Assembly (NCBI RefSeq): GCF_933775445.1
Contig: NC_065874.1
Coordinates: 6,095,001 to 6,159,000, forward strand
Direction: 5' to 3'
Origin: Argentina anserina
Lineage: Eukaryota; Streptophyta; Magnoliopsida; Rosales; Rosaceae
DNA: 64,000 nucleotides
Made by a program: the position numbers and the translations under genes. Below the pieces are notes generated by a model that was given only the letters and a program-made list of their open reading frames with translations, was not told where the DNA came from and searched no databases. Positions 13,101-24,439 of this stretch are shown piece by piece (the first letter of the stretch is position 1; each line of letters opens with the position of its first letter).

Positions 13101-13975
13101 TGATGTCATATTTACATCTCCAATTCTAAGCCTTGGTAGGTCTTTTGGCATTTTCTTGTTTTAATATATGCTTCCATAGTTGACGACAAGTTTGGATGTC
13201 TCTTCTGAATTTCAATTGTAGCTGAAGTATCAATGAGCCTTGATAATATTGATGGAGTCATAGAGCATGGAATCATTTCCAAGTTCCCGTTAAGTTTTTT
13301 TATCCCTATTACCTTTGCTTTTACAGAGCTGAACATGCCTTTTGCTTTATACATGAACATAACAGCATCACTCTTCTTAAATGCAAAGGAGTGATGCACT
13401 GATGCTTGTACTAGGTTAGATGGTAGCTATTTTATATTTAACTGTTCAATGCCGGAGATTAAGATTTACATGAAAGTAGTTATGCAGGTTCATATCATAA
13501 AGCTAAAGTTTTGATTCTGTGGTTTAATAGTCATATATCATGTCTATACTTTTTTCCAAAACAAGAATGAAAGACATTTTCAAAGATTATCTTATTGGGA
13601 TTTTCAAATCGCAAAGCATATTTTAGTTTCCAGGAGGGCATTCAACTACAACTCTACAAGAAATTAGAAAAGTTAAATAAATAGATACTGCCACTTACTG
13701 AGTTACATCTTGTGACTAGTGAGTCCATATAGACATCTCAAATTCTTGTTACATTCTTGTGTTTATAATTAGAGATCCTATATTTACTTGTAAAAAAAAC
13801 TTCATTTTCCATAAGTATCATGTTTAATACGTTGGAGTGCTAATTACGTATTGGTATACAACTAATTCCTCCTTTCTTGTTTTTGTTGAATCACAGATGC
13901 ACCGCAGTAATTGCTTCGGAGAGTGGGCTGTCTGTTGTTGATAATGTGCCAAAGAATGCAGTAAAGGAACCTTAA
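10147..13975 (+). CDS. RPI4: Ribose-5-phosphate isomerase-like protein, chloroplast (RPI4 type)
   Basis: Exons: 10147-10326, 10860-10987, 11297-11366, 11748-11852, 12030-12125, 12215-12271, 13018-13135, 13222-13288, 13897-13975; 900 nt, 299 aa, all GT-AG. The first ~50 residues are rich in Ser, Arg and Ala with almost no acidic residues, fitting a plastid transit peptide. The rest is the RpiA fold: [20 protein letters not shown], then VIGLGSG (substrate loop), [24 protein letters not shown] (about 131-135), and the C-terminal [14 protein letters not shown] region. RpiA interconverts ribose-5-P and ribulose-5-P in the pentose phosphate pathway. The two catalytic aspartates are plausibly kept in DDAD. 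The usual lysine-glycine loop after them (KGGGGALLREK type) is replaced by [17 protein letters not shown]. This matches the divergent RPI4 clade, whose activity is uncertain. Confidence 0.92.
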
Positions 13976-16352
13976 TAGCTCGACCACGCATCTCTCTCAC
14001 CGGGTGCATTGGTATTCTTTCCCCCTTTCTAGAACATAAGCTTCTGTAGAGATTTTACTCTTCATCAGCAACCCCCATATTTATTGTGTGCCATTCTCAT
14101 ATGGCTTTAATACATAATATATTGTAGCCATCTATACGTATAGCATATGTCTGTTTGCTGATAGGTATGGAACTCAGGTTGGATGAACCTACCTACCTGC
14201 TTTTGGAGAAACTGGGTCTATGTGATTAATTTGAGCATATACAAACACAGGAACCTTCATACTGACAAATTCAAGTATATGATATGTTTGTATAATTATG
14301 CAAAACTTGTTTTGTTCGAGTAATAACAGTGGATTCTTGTTTTCAAAATATGCATTCTTGTTTTTCTTTCTTTTCTTTTTTGTTTGGACAATTATGGCTT
14401 CTTGTATGTGTTTGAGCTTTTTCAAGCACAATTGAAATGTGATTTTCTTTGTAGGTTTGTCACTTCATAGGCCTTTTGTTTTAATGGGGTAGAGGTGAAC
14501 TGTGTTTACATTAAAAACCATGATACCGATTACTAAAGGAAAAAAAAAACACTGATAATGATTGATATGGTCAAGAATCAAGATACGTATGCTTCGACGG
14601 TTGGACTAAAAAAAGTAGAGCCAAATTTTTCAATAGTCATAGATGTAGGGAGGTGTTTCTAGGAAGATAACAGATACGTTAGACATCATTTCCTAATCTT
14701 AACCAAGCAACACAACTCTAAAATATTAGGTTCATGTCTTATACATAGTTTCACGCACACAAACAAAAATATATAATAAAGAACCTGTGCAAAGAGCACG
14801 GCAGCACGCCAAGGTTGACAGTGCCATGCTGCCTGGTCTTCCTACTCCTGGTCTCCTGCGCCAGGGTTCAACTAAATTGGCTGAGTTAAGTCTGCTCTGG
14901 TGTTTCTGATATCCTGTAAACTGACCAACTTGGAAGATTGATCAGTTAACTTCTTTTTTATCAGTTGGTCAATCAGGGTGGTAGTTGTAGTCACTTTGGT
15001 CAGTTGGTTGTAGCCTCCCACATTCCTTTGTCATGTTCTGTGACAAAGTCAAGTTAGACTTTAGACTTCAGTACCAATTAGAACGTCATTGATGAATGAG
15101 TACAAGGTTATTTACTCTTTAGGTTAACTTCTCAACTAATTTTCTGCCTAATAGGTACTACAGAAAGATAGGTGGAAACATATCATCTTCTATATTTATT
15201 TCGTAGATCATATCATCATGATCCAGAATTTATATAATAAATCGATTCTTAGTGGATATGAAGTCACATTGGATCAAGATCTATCATCAGGTTTTAATAA
15301 TTTATCCAGGACATGAGTAGTCGTGGTTTAGGAATTAGAATACAGACATATGCAAATGTTAAAGAATATTATTTAGAGATATTGTCATGATGTTTAAAAG
15401 AACAATCCTCTATAAATCTGTTATATATATATATATATATATATTATTTTATTTTTGAAGGGATCTGAGTTTTATATTAAAACTACCAGGTATTGTCTAG
15501 GAAAATACTATTAATATTTATCAAATCTAGTTTCAGGTGTACATATTATCTCGTGAGACAATAGAGATCTGATTTTACAACCTCTAGAGAATAGAGATGA
15601 GCTCTAAGGCATGTATCTCTTGTAAATTGATCCCTCAAATACTAATAAAACTTTAAATTTGATGCCCTTTTGTGGTGGCAACTACTGAAACTCTGCATTA
15701 GTCCAGAACCACTGATTGTTCTGTGTCTAGTTTCTTACCACCAAACTACTGAAACTCTGCATTAGTCCAGAACCACTGGAAATGTTCTTACCATTAAAGT
15801 TGGACAAAGAACATAGTTGTGACGACACTTAAGTTGGGGATGTCAACTTTAGCAGGCCAAGCATGGCAGCTACCGTAAGCAATCAGATAACTTGTGTGGG
15901 ACTCCTATTTTAAATTTGAATACATATGAAGTAGGTTCGGGAGTATTAGTTTAGGAGCTAGTGCTGTTCTGCAGATCCTTAATTTAATAAATAGTTTTTC
16001 TTCTTTGATATAAATTTTTTTTCTTAATTCTCAAAAGCAAAGAATGTAGCTTTGGCAATTGTAGCAGAACATGGAGATATGAAGAAGTAGCTTTTTACTC
16101 CTTAACTTTCCAAGTTATAACAGCACATGTTACGTGTATTACTTATTAATCATGTTCTGCAGAAAGGTTGCACAAAGTGACTGATGCCCAAGTAACAGAT
16201 ATACCAGAAATGTGTATGAAAATCAATATTTATTTTCTCTTGTAATTTCAGAAAAGCAGGAAAAAAATTACAAATGGAAAAGGACCATCTAATCTCACTA
16301 TGGTATTGCAGTTTCACCATCCAGAAAACTTCACAAGAGTCCCTGATCATGC
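13976..16352. other. Intergenic region, A/T-rich, with a small tandem duplication
   Basis: This lies between the convergent RPI4 and CYP716 genes. It begins with the 3' untranslated region of RPI4. A 64-bp tandem duplication lies at about 15680-15790 (block AACTACTGAAACTCTGCATT at 15680 and 15744). A (TA)n run lies at about 15421-15442. No gene was found. Confidence 0.5.
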
Positions 16353-17952
16353 TTAGTGGCTAGTCAGGCGAATTGGAAGTCCTTTTTCTGGGGTAGGCAT
16401 CATATCACCTGTGATCTTTTCCTTAGGAAACACCACTTCCCACTTGAACCTCTTGACCACATTGTGAACAAAAGTGAGTATTGCAAGCCTGGCATACTCT
16501 TTTCCTGGGCACATTCTTGGTCCTCCTCCAAATGGAACAAATGTGAATGGTGGGAATACGCTCAAGTCATTGTATCTTGAGGGGTCGAACTTTTCTGGGT
16601 TGGGGAAGAATTCTGGGTTCATGTTTGTTGTGCTAACAGTCCAGTATACCTGCAACAAAACAAGACTTGGTTAGCTACTAAGTCTTAACCAGGGATGCTC
16701 CTTTTAAATCAAAAACTAAGATGATGGACAAGGTTTATACCTTCCAGCCCTTGGGAATAGTGTAACCGGCATACTCAAAGTCGGTCAAAGCCTCTCTGAA
16801 TGTTCCCTGAAGTGGTGGAGTGAATCTCATGACCTCATATATGACATTCCATGAGTACTTCATCTTATTCAAGTCTTCCCATTCCAAAAGTTGTCCTGGC
16901 TTCTTCGACTCTGCAACCTCCATTTGTTCTGTTTCCAACACAAAAACTCAGTTAGCATAAAATTAGAAAGAGAAAACTTTGATGAACTGGGTTATGAAGT
17001 TGTGAGGTGAATTACCTGCTAGGACCTTGGCATAGATGTCAGGCCTTTCTCCCACATACTTCATGAAGAAAGTCATAGCAGTAGCCACAGTACTGTACCC
17101 TGCAGTCAACAGACCCATCATCTTATCAGCAATCTCAGCCTCAGGCATGTGTTGCCCAGATGGATCACTTGCCACAATCATATGTGTCAAAATATCCATC
17201 ATTGGTGCTCCTGATGCCATTGCAGCCTTCTTCTCCTGGATCACAGCCTTCAACTCCTTCCTGATTGCATCAGCTGCTTTTGTTGCTTTGTAGAAAATGG
17301 TTCCTGGGAAGTTCACAATGAGTGAGTGCATCCCCACAGTCACATCATCAAAGTTCTCCACCAGCCTAGCAATCCTCTCCGGCTCATCAATCCCCAAGAA
17401 GAATCTGCAGGCAAGACTAAGAGTCAAAGTCTTGGCCAGAGGGTAGGCCAAGACCTGGTTCTTGCCTTCCCAGTAGACCTTCATCTGTTCTTGGGTGATT
17501 GAGTCCATTTTCCCCAAGTACCTCATCAATGCTTCCGGCTTGAGGAACCCCGGTGACCTAAGTACTTTCGCCTCTTCGTCCCGAGCAGGCTGCTTTGGAG
17601 GAACAACAGCAGTAGCCTTGTATGACCTGAACATCTTCTGCATGGAGTGTGGTCGGAATGCAGTGAAGTACTTCTGTTCGTTGCTGAAGAGAAACTTGTG
17701 ACCATTTGGTCCACAAATGACAGCGGTTTTCTCCCCAAGGATCTTAGTCTTGAAGATCTCAGGGGAGTACCTCTTCATCCTCTTGAACACAAAGTTTTCC
17801 GGCTTGCCAAAAAGAAACTCGAGAGTCTCTCCCACAATAGGCCACCCCATGCTGCCTGGTGGGAGGTTCTTGCCATCTTCGGATTTGAACGCAAATAGAG
17901 CGAAGGCGAAAAGAGCAGCACCCAAAGAGAGAACAAGGTAAAGGGTCTCCAT
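16353..17952 (-). CDS. CYP716: Cytochrome P450, CYP716 family (copy A), probable triterpene oxidase
   Basis: Exons on the minus strand: 17016-17952, 16741-16928, 16353-16649; introns of 87 and 91 bp; 1422 nt, 473 aa. Features: N-terminal membrane anchor (residues 2-22), proline hinge ([14 protein letters not shown]), I-helix AGYST at 284-288, ExxR at 344-347 (EVMR) and the heme loop [11 protein letters not shown] with Cys at about 422. The [17 protein letters not shown] signature is that of CYP716 enzymes, which oxidise pentacyclic triterpenes at the ER. The I-helix [10 protein letters not shown], instead of the GGHDT of CYP716A C-28 oxidases, points from memory to the CYP716C type (C-2alpha hydroxylation of oleanolic or ursolic acid). 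That assignment is an inference. It is nearly identical to the copy at 30831 (four residue differences). The canonical I-helix acidic residue is replaced by Ser, as in copy B. Confidence 0.93.
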
Positions 17953-18031
17953 GGTTGGAACTCGGAGCTTAATGGTTGGCTGAGACTGAATGAAGTTAGG
18001 AAGCAGTGGTGTCTATGGAGCTTTAAGAGGG

Positions 18032-18039
18032 TTTATAAA
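18032..18039 (-). promoter_or_regulatory. TATA box of CYP716 copy A
   Basis: CCTTTATAAACCC on the minus strand lies about 80 bases upstream of the ATG. The same block (CCCTTTATAAACCC) lies upstream of copy B. A shared ATTCAACA-TGACGACTTT block lies further upstream in both. The promoters are therefore homologous but much more diverged than the genes. Confidence 0.75.
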
Positions 18040-19028
18040 GGCCAAAAAAGTCGTCAATGTTGAATATTCTTCTGCCTGCTTAGTATATTTTCACTATTTT
18101 GAGTCTGCATTCTGCCTTGTTGAATATCAATAATCAGATGGACAACATGGACCAGACTCACTATTTTAGTATTTTCGAAACATCATGGCATTACATAAAC
18201 CTTATACTCATTATACAGATTAAATCACCTCAATTATGGTCATTAGTCAGTACTCTACAGTCTACAGTACGCCTACAATATGATCATTTCTCTTATACGT
18301 ATATAGGAAATGATCATATTCACGTTAGAGAACAATATACACCCAATGATTTGAAGACATCTACAGTAGATATATAAATAGACGAGAAACAGTATACGTC
18401 CCGATCAATCGATGTTTACAAACACAAGACTACTGACTACACTAGCTCCGTTTATATATAAACGTAGAGATACCAATGAATGGCTTGTAGTTGGAATCTT
18501 GTTGATTCCGACTGCAGTCTGCAACATAATTTTCGAATTTTTGCAATTTGTTATAGTTAAATTAACTTATGTATGCTGACAAATTATGCGTTGCTTTGGC
18601 AGTGTAGTGTGTACGTATAGATGCCAAGAGTGGTCTTGTACCTCTTCGATTTCACCAACCAAAAACGTCATCAAATCATCCATATATATTGAAATGGTCT
18701 GTCGACTACTTCAAACCTGTATTTTTTTTTGGTGCCAAACTTACCAACTTTTTACTGGTCGCTATGGATAATTATGATTTAGTACCCAGAATTTCGAACA
18801 TACTCATCTATTATTCCTATTAAAGTACTTGTGTCAAATAGTTTGTTCCTCGTCTCGATTACTAGATTCCTGAATCAGGATACTAGAAATCCAAGCAACT
18901 TTTTTTCTTACTCGAAAGAATTTTTCTGAAGAGCGCAGCAAAGGCATGTCGTTAGTTACCAGCAGTGCATCATGTCCAAATAAATATGGTAACTAACTTG
19001 ATTAGTTGATTACCAAAACCCTTAATTA

Positions 19029-19991
19029 GATCATCTCCCACTATAAGCTAAAACCATCTATATATCTTACCACTACCTCCCATCATAAGGTATTCCCCAT
19101 TTCCCAAAAAAAAAATTTCTCTTATGAAATCACTGAAATGCTATATATGACATTCCATTCTGTAAGGTAAATGAGTTATGTTTTTTTATTATTTTTTCAT
19201 TTTCTTCCTAATCTATCCTAATACTTTTTCTAATATTTCAATTATATCCATTTTAATTTTAGTTACATAATAATTTTCTCCATAAATACCATGCTTATTT
19301 TTATTTTTTACAAATAACTATTGTACCATCACGAACCTCGCAGTGAACTCTTTCATATGAGCCCAATATTGAATATGATCGAGTTAAATTATTTTAATGC
19401 ATAATAATTACTTATGATTTATAAACAATGATTAACTGCCTCTTCAAAACCTTCTCGGGGATGACCTATGAGCTCGAAAAAAGTACCATACACATTGATG
19501 TATAAAAGTAAAATAACTAAATAATATATAAATATTAAAAGAAGTAACTAATCACCCAATTTAGTACTCTTGAAGATCATCATCACCTCTTGCATGTTCT
19601 GGCATCCGTCCATATCTACTATATGTTCTGGTTCCACCGTTATCGCCGAATCGTTAGACTCCTTGCGAACCATGTGTTCCAGAGCCACCATTTCCTCCAT
19701 AATGAAGGACTCCACAAAAAATGATGTGATGAATATGTGTTTATATAGAATTTTCAAAAATGTTCGTTAACTGTCCGATGTAGATGTTGACAAAAAAATA
19801 GTAGTCGTTTTTTCAATCAGGATTCAAATAATAGCCGTTGTCATCCAAAAACCCTATATATACCTTATCATTTATACCTTATGGTGAGAACTTAAAAACA
19901 AAAGGCAAAAAAGATATCAAAGAATATGTTAAAGTGGTAAGCCATATATCATTTATATCTTACCAATTTTGTCTTATGGTGAGAGATGCTC
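19029..19991. mobile_element. PIF/Harbinger-like TIR element with TTA target duplication
   Basis: The left end, GATCATCTCCCACTATAAG, follows a TTA (19026-19028). The right end, read inverted, is GAGCATCTCTCACCATAAG, followed by TTA (19992-19994). Inner parts of the arms also pair (ATATCTTACCAC / GTGGTAAGCCATAT). A 3-bp TTA duplication is typical of PIF/Harbinger (Tourist) elements. No transposase domain was seen in the 963 bp, so it is probably non-autonomous. Confidence 0.7.
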
Positions 19992-20569
19992 TTAGGCCAA
20001 GTTCAAAAGTGATCAAATTTAAAGCTCAGTTCATTGTAGTACGTAGTAAGTATTAACTCATGCGGGTGTTGTACGTTGGTCTTGGTCAATTAGGGTAGTT
20101 GTTCAATTGTAGCTGTGACTTTTGGTCAGTCTAAAATTTCGTTCGTCTTGGGTGATTGGCCCCAACACATTAATTTCCTCGTCACATACTCTAGCTATGA
20201 CTTTTGGTCAGTCTAAAATTTCAAGTGTAGAACCGGTTGCCTAGTTTGCTAAATTACTAAACCAGTTAGCAGGAACCAAATTAGTATGGTATCCAATCCA
20301 TCCATTGTACCTTTTCTCTCCTTATCATGATTATTGTTCACTCAGAAGAGATTGAAATGATCTAACATGTCGTTTAATTTCAAAACAATATAGCTGTCAT
20401 TCAATGTGAGATTCATATAAATGAAAGAGTAGTTTAAAGTGATCGATCAACCTCTATTGAATCAATATCATTAAAAAAACTATAGAATCAAGATCTACTA
20501 ATAAATTTCCTATATGGCTATATTAATTTGGTTTCATGCCTCTGATGAATCAGTCTGCACGTTTATAAC

Positions 20570-21090
20570 CTATGTAGCACTGACACGGATACGAGTGTCC
20601 GTATTGGACACAATTCGATACGTAGACACGGCTTATAGAAATTTTTTTGGACACAGACACGTGATGGACACGTCAATTAAAATTATTTTAATATATATAT
20701 ATATATATTTATTAAAAATTTAATTTAAAAATTTGAAAGTATTTAGGTGTATATATATTAAAGTGTGCATAAATATAATAAAAACTGAATCTGTTGGAAT
20801 AGTTGAGGATTTGTTGGATCCTTTGGATGACCAAGATTCGAATCCACCACAAGCATTCTTATTTTTATCATGAGTTTCTCTCCTTATATATATTAAAGTG
20901 TGCATAAATATAACAAAAACTGAATCTGTTGGAATGGTTGAGGAGTTGTTGGGTGCCTTGGATGACCAAGGTTCAATTCTCACCATAACACTTTCACTTT
21001 TATTATGAGTCGGTGCGTGTCCAATTCGGACACTCGCGTGCCCGGACCGTGTCCAAATTGAGTTCGCGTGTCCGAGCGTGTTAAACTGAT
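20570..21090. repeat. Repeat element with ACACGG-rich inverted ends
   Basis: Both ends are rich in ACAC/GTGTCC motifs. A 19-base arm (20593-20611, GAGTGTCCGTATTGGACAC) pairs with one inverted mismatch to 21017-21035. Between them lies a 135-bp tandem duplication (about 20752-21005). Each unit holds a GTTGAGG motif and a downstream GATTCGAATCC / GGTTCAATTCT motif, spaced like the A and B boxes of a tRNA-derived promoter, so the units could be SINE-derived. No coding capacity was seen. Confidence 0.5.
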
Positions 21091-22535
21091 CTTAATCGAG
21101 TGCGCGGATTGCATGTACGTTCTAGCTAGCTGCTCACTGAAAGTTGGAGCTGTACGTCGTCCAAAGTTAACAATGAGTTTGCACATGTGAGTCACTTAAT
21201 CATGTTCTTCGATCCTTAATCTCCTTCATCTCAAGCCTAATTATAACAGAGAACTTGCTTAATTTGCGTAAGCAAACAAAGCCAGCTCACGAAATTTTAC
21301 TTTAAATTGTTTAAGTGGGACACTGGAACTGATGGCGTGATTGCAGGTTCACTTGGGCAATTAAGCACCAAGAACTTCATGAACCAATGAACCATCCTTG
21401 ATGTAAATTCAAATGTGGGAACAAGGATATGATTAATATCTTTAATTCTATAGCGAAAATTCCTTTTTGTCCTAAAATAAAGGGATTTTGCATACCAAGG
21501 TAGGTAATATACGTTATATTAATCAAACAGAACGTGCAATTTACAAGCTGTGGATTATAGGACATGCAATATTAATCAAACAGCAGCTAGCTGCACATGT
21601 TAATTTCGGGGAACATAAATTATATCATGGTCGAGGCTTAATCTAATTTGTTAACTTTTTAATTGATCCGGATCGGATCTATTACAGTTGCATTTTATGT
21701 TGGTGGAATATATATCTTATACCCGGTCTATATATACATACTTGCGCGTTACTATGCTAGCTAATTAGTTTAGCATTGTGTGAACACTACTGAAAGCAAT
21801 CCCAGCAAGGGCCTTACTCATCTGCTCGAACTGATGATCCAAGATGGCCAGACACGAAACATGTGCGTGCATGGATGGCTACATATATAAAAGAGAAGCT
21901 CTAAGTAGCATTGTTAAGTATCAAATGTCCACACTTTTTGACGTTTGCTTGTTTGACCTGGCATTATATATTACAACATTTTTAGTGGGAACATTTTACA
22001 CTAAGCATTGCGCTATATATGGAACGCCCTCATTTATATATCAGTATCATATTGTCCTAAGTATATATAGTCTTTCAATTCAAATTAAAAACGTATCGTT
22101 TATCAGTGAGGCCTCTGATAGATCACATTCGAACTCGTATTCTATTACCAGATGATCAACAATGTTAAAAGAAGTTGTTCATCATCTGGCCTGGACGTTT
22201 AGCTCGCAAGGGATCGATGTGCCCACTTTTGTTTTTGTGTTTCTTTTTTTGAAGATCATATATCAGAAAGACGTTAATATGCTTATCCTAACAAGCTTCC
22301 AGTTCATATCAAGCTAGCTCATAACCACATATATGAACGGATAATATAAGGCCAAGTCATTTTCTAACTCGATGCAGAGCATTAAGTGTGCTAAGGTTGT
22401 CTTTAGTACACAGTTTCTTCTGTTTATATATTCGTTTGCGAGTTCGGCTTTATTCAACCCAGGTAGACCTATATCTTAAAAGTTTGCAGACGTGGCGATA
22501 TCTGATTCGATGACCACTGTTAAGAAAGACAGGAT

Positions 22536-23468
22536 TATTTTGGACGGAAGAAAATCTTCTGTCCCTAATTCTCTGTCCCTCTACCTGTCTGGCACATACG
22601 TATTGACACCTGTCCTGCCATATCATTACTTTCAACAGCCTCTTGACAGTTAAATTCAAGAAACCCAGATCGACCTCATCATCTCATTATCTTCTTTCCC
22701 CAGTACTGCCGTACTGCTATTCTTATTTACAAAGCCCTACACTCTTATTCGAACCAGCAATAATTCATCCAATCCAAATCATTTTTCCAAGTTCCCAATG
22801 GCAAATCCAATTAGTGTCATTGAGCACCCATTTAAAAACCCTTTCCTGACCATGAATCTAATATGTTTCACCCCAAAACGTAATAAAATACATCAATTTT
22901 GATCTTCTTCTTCCTCGGGATTTGATATGGGTTCCTCCAATTGAGAAAGTAGAGGATATGAATCATATGATCTGGGTTTAATTTTTCTGGGTACTTCCTA
23001 ATTCCTTGTATGAGTTTTGATATCAACAGCTTTCATTTATGTTGAAAGCAACAATTCATATATATTGGCATCATGAATCCTCCCCAAACTGATTAATATT
23101 TAAGAATAAAACATAGCGCCTTCACCATCAAAGTCATATTGTTCTGCAAAGAAATTAACATGTCTTTCAACAATCGGTGTTTACAAAAGGTATCATACAT
23201 TCTCCCCAAAAACTGATAATCACCGAACAATATCATTGTAGGGAAACAAATCTTTCTTACTACAAGCCGGTATCCAGAATTCTAAAGGACCAACAGGAAT
23301 TACTTCTTCAATTTTAATTAAAAAAAATACTCATTTCATATTCTACTCTTGAATCTCTGTAATGACTTAACTCCGTTAAGTGTGATGACATGGAATGACA
23401 GGTGTCAATATGTATGTGGGAGACAGGTAAATTGGGGACAGAAGATTTTATCTTCCCGTCCAAAATGG
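22536..23468. repeat. Long imperfect inverted repeat, candidate TIR element
   Basis: The arm at about 22536-22630 (TTTTGGACGGAAGAAAATCT onward through TTGACACCTGTC) pairs with the inverted arm at about 23381-23468. The loop is about 750 bases. The exact ends and a target duplication could not be fixed. No coding sequence was recognised inside. Confidence 0.5.
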
Positions 23469-23510
23469 AAGAAAATTTTCTAATATCTCTAAATATATAT
23501 ACCGATCTCA

Positions 23511-24430
23511 TCGGCTAGTGTCTATCGTTCCAAACTGCAGTTGTTGATTATCGAAGTGTCCACTAATGTATCATAACTTTTATACTTAGATTAAAATAAA
23601 ACTATCTCATTATGAAGCGACTATATGAATGAAACTTCTCGAGATGAATCGATATCAGCTAATGTAATCGGAACTTATATTTAGGGATACTTAACAAATT
23701 CATCCAATTCACATCTCGTTTGACTGTCAGTTTGTCTGATCAACGGAAAACACTATTAATATGCTCTATGGGTAGACCTATCACCGGGGGTCGATGACCA
23801 AATATGGCTTATATGTTCACAACCACGTAATATTACTGAATGAGAATGTGCGGTCAAATCGAAGAAAAAAATAATATGGGAATGCACCGTTCAAAGGGTT
23901 TATGTTTAGTAGAAACGTGTGTTTTTCTGTTGACTCATGAATTAACGGTCAAACGAGGTTTAAATTGACAAAATTCTGTCAGTGTATCATGATAAATATA
24001 GAAATCACATCAAATAGTGTCGATCGACCATATTCATTACTTAGCTTGTGGATCACCGAAGTGGGCATTAATATATACACTAGAGTTACACTTGTAACAT
24101 TATAAAGCAACTATATAAAAGAAACGTCTCGTGTTCAATTGACATCACGTAATGCGATCGTTACATATAATTATGCGTATGGTAAAAAAAATTATCGAAT
24201 TTTGGGCTTGTTTGACCATCGGTTTGTCTGGTTAACTTAAAACACTTATAATATGACCTATGGGTAGACCTATTACCGGGGGCGATGGCCGAATAAGACT
24301 TACATGTTCACAACTACATAATATTACCGGATGAGGATGTGTGGCCGGTCAACCTAATACCGGGGGCTGATGGCCGAATGAGGCTTACATGTTCACAACC
24401 ACATAATATTACCAAATAAGGACAAAAAAA
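23511..24430. repeat. Imperfect ~490-bp tandem duplication plus a partial third unit
   Basis: The blocks TAGTGTC(T/G)ATCG, GTTTGTCTG and ATGGGTAGACCTAT(C/T)ACC recur in the same order about 490-500 bases apart (23516 and 24015; 23768 and 24260). A third, short unit (CCGGGGGCTGATGGCCGAAT) follows at about 24357. The units are clearly diverged, so the duplication is not recent. They have no long reading frame. Confidence 0.65.
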
Positions 24431-24439
24431 ATCAAAAGG

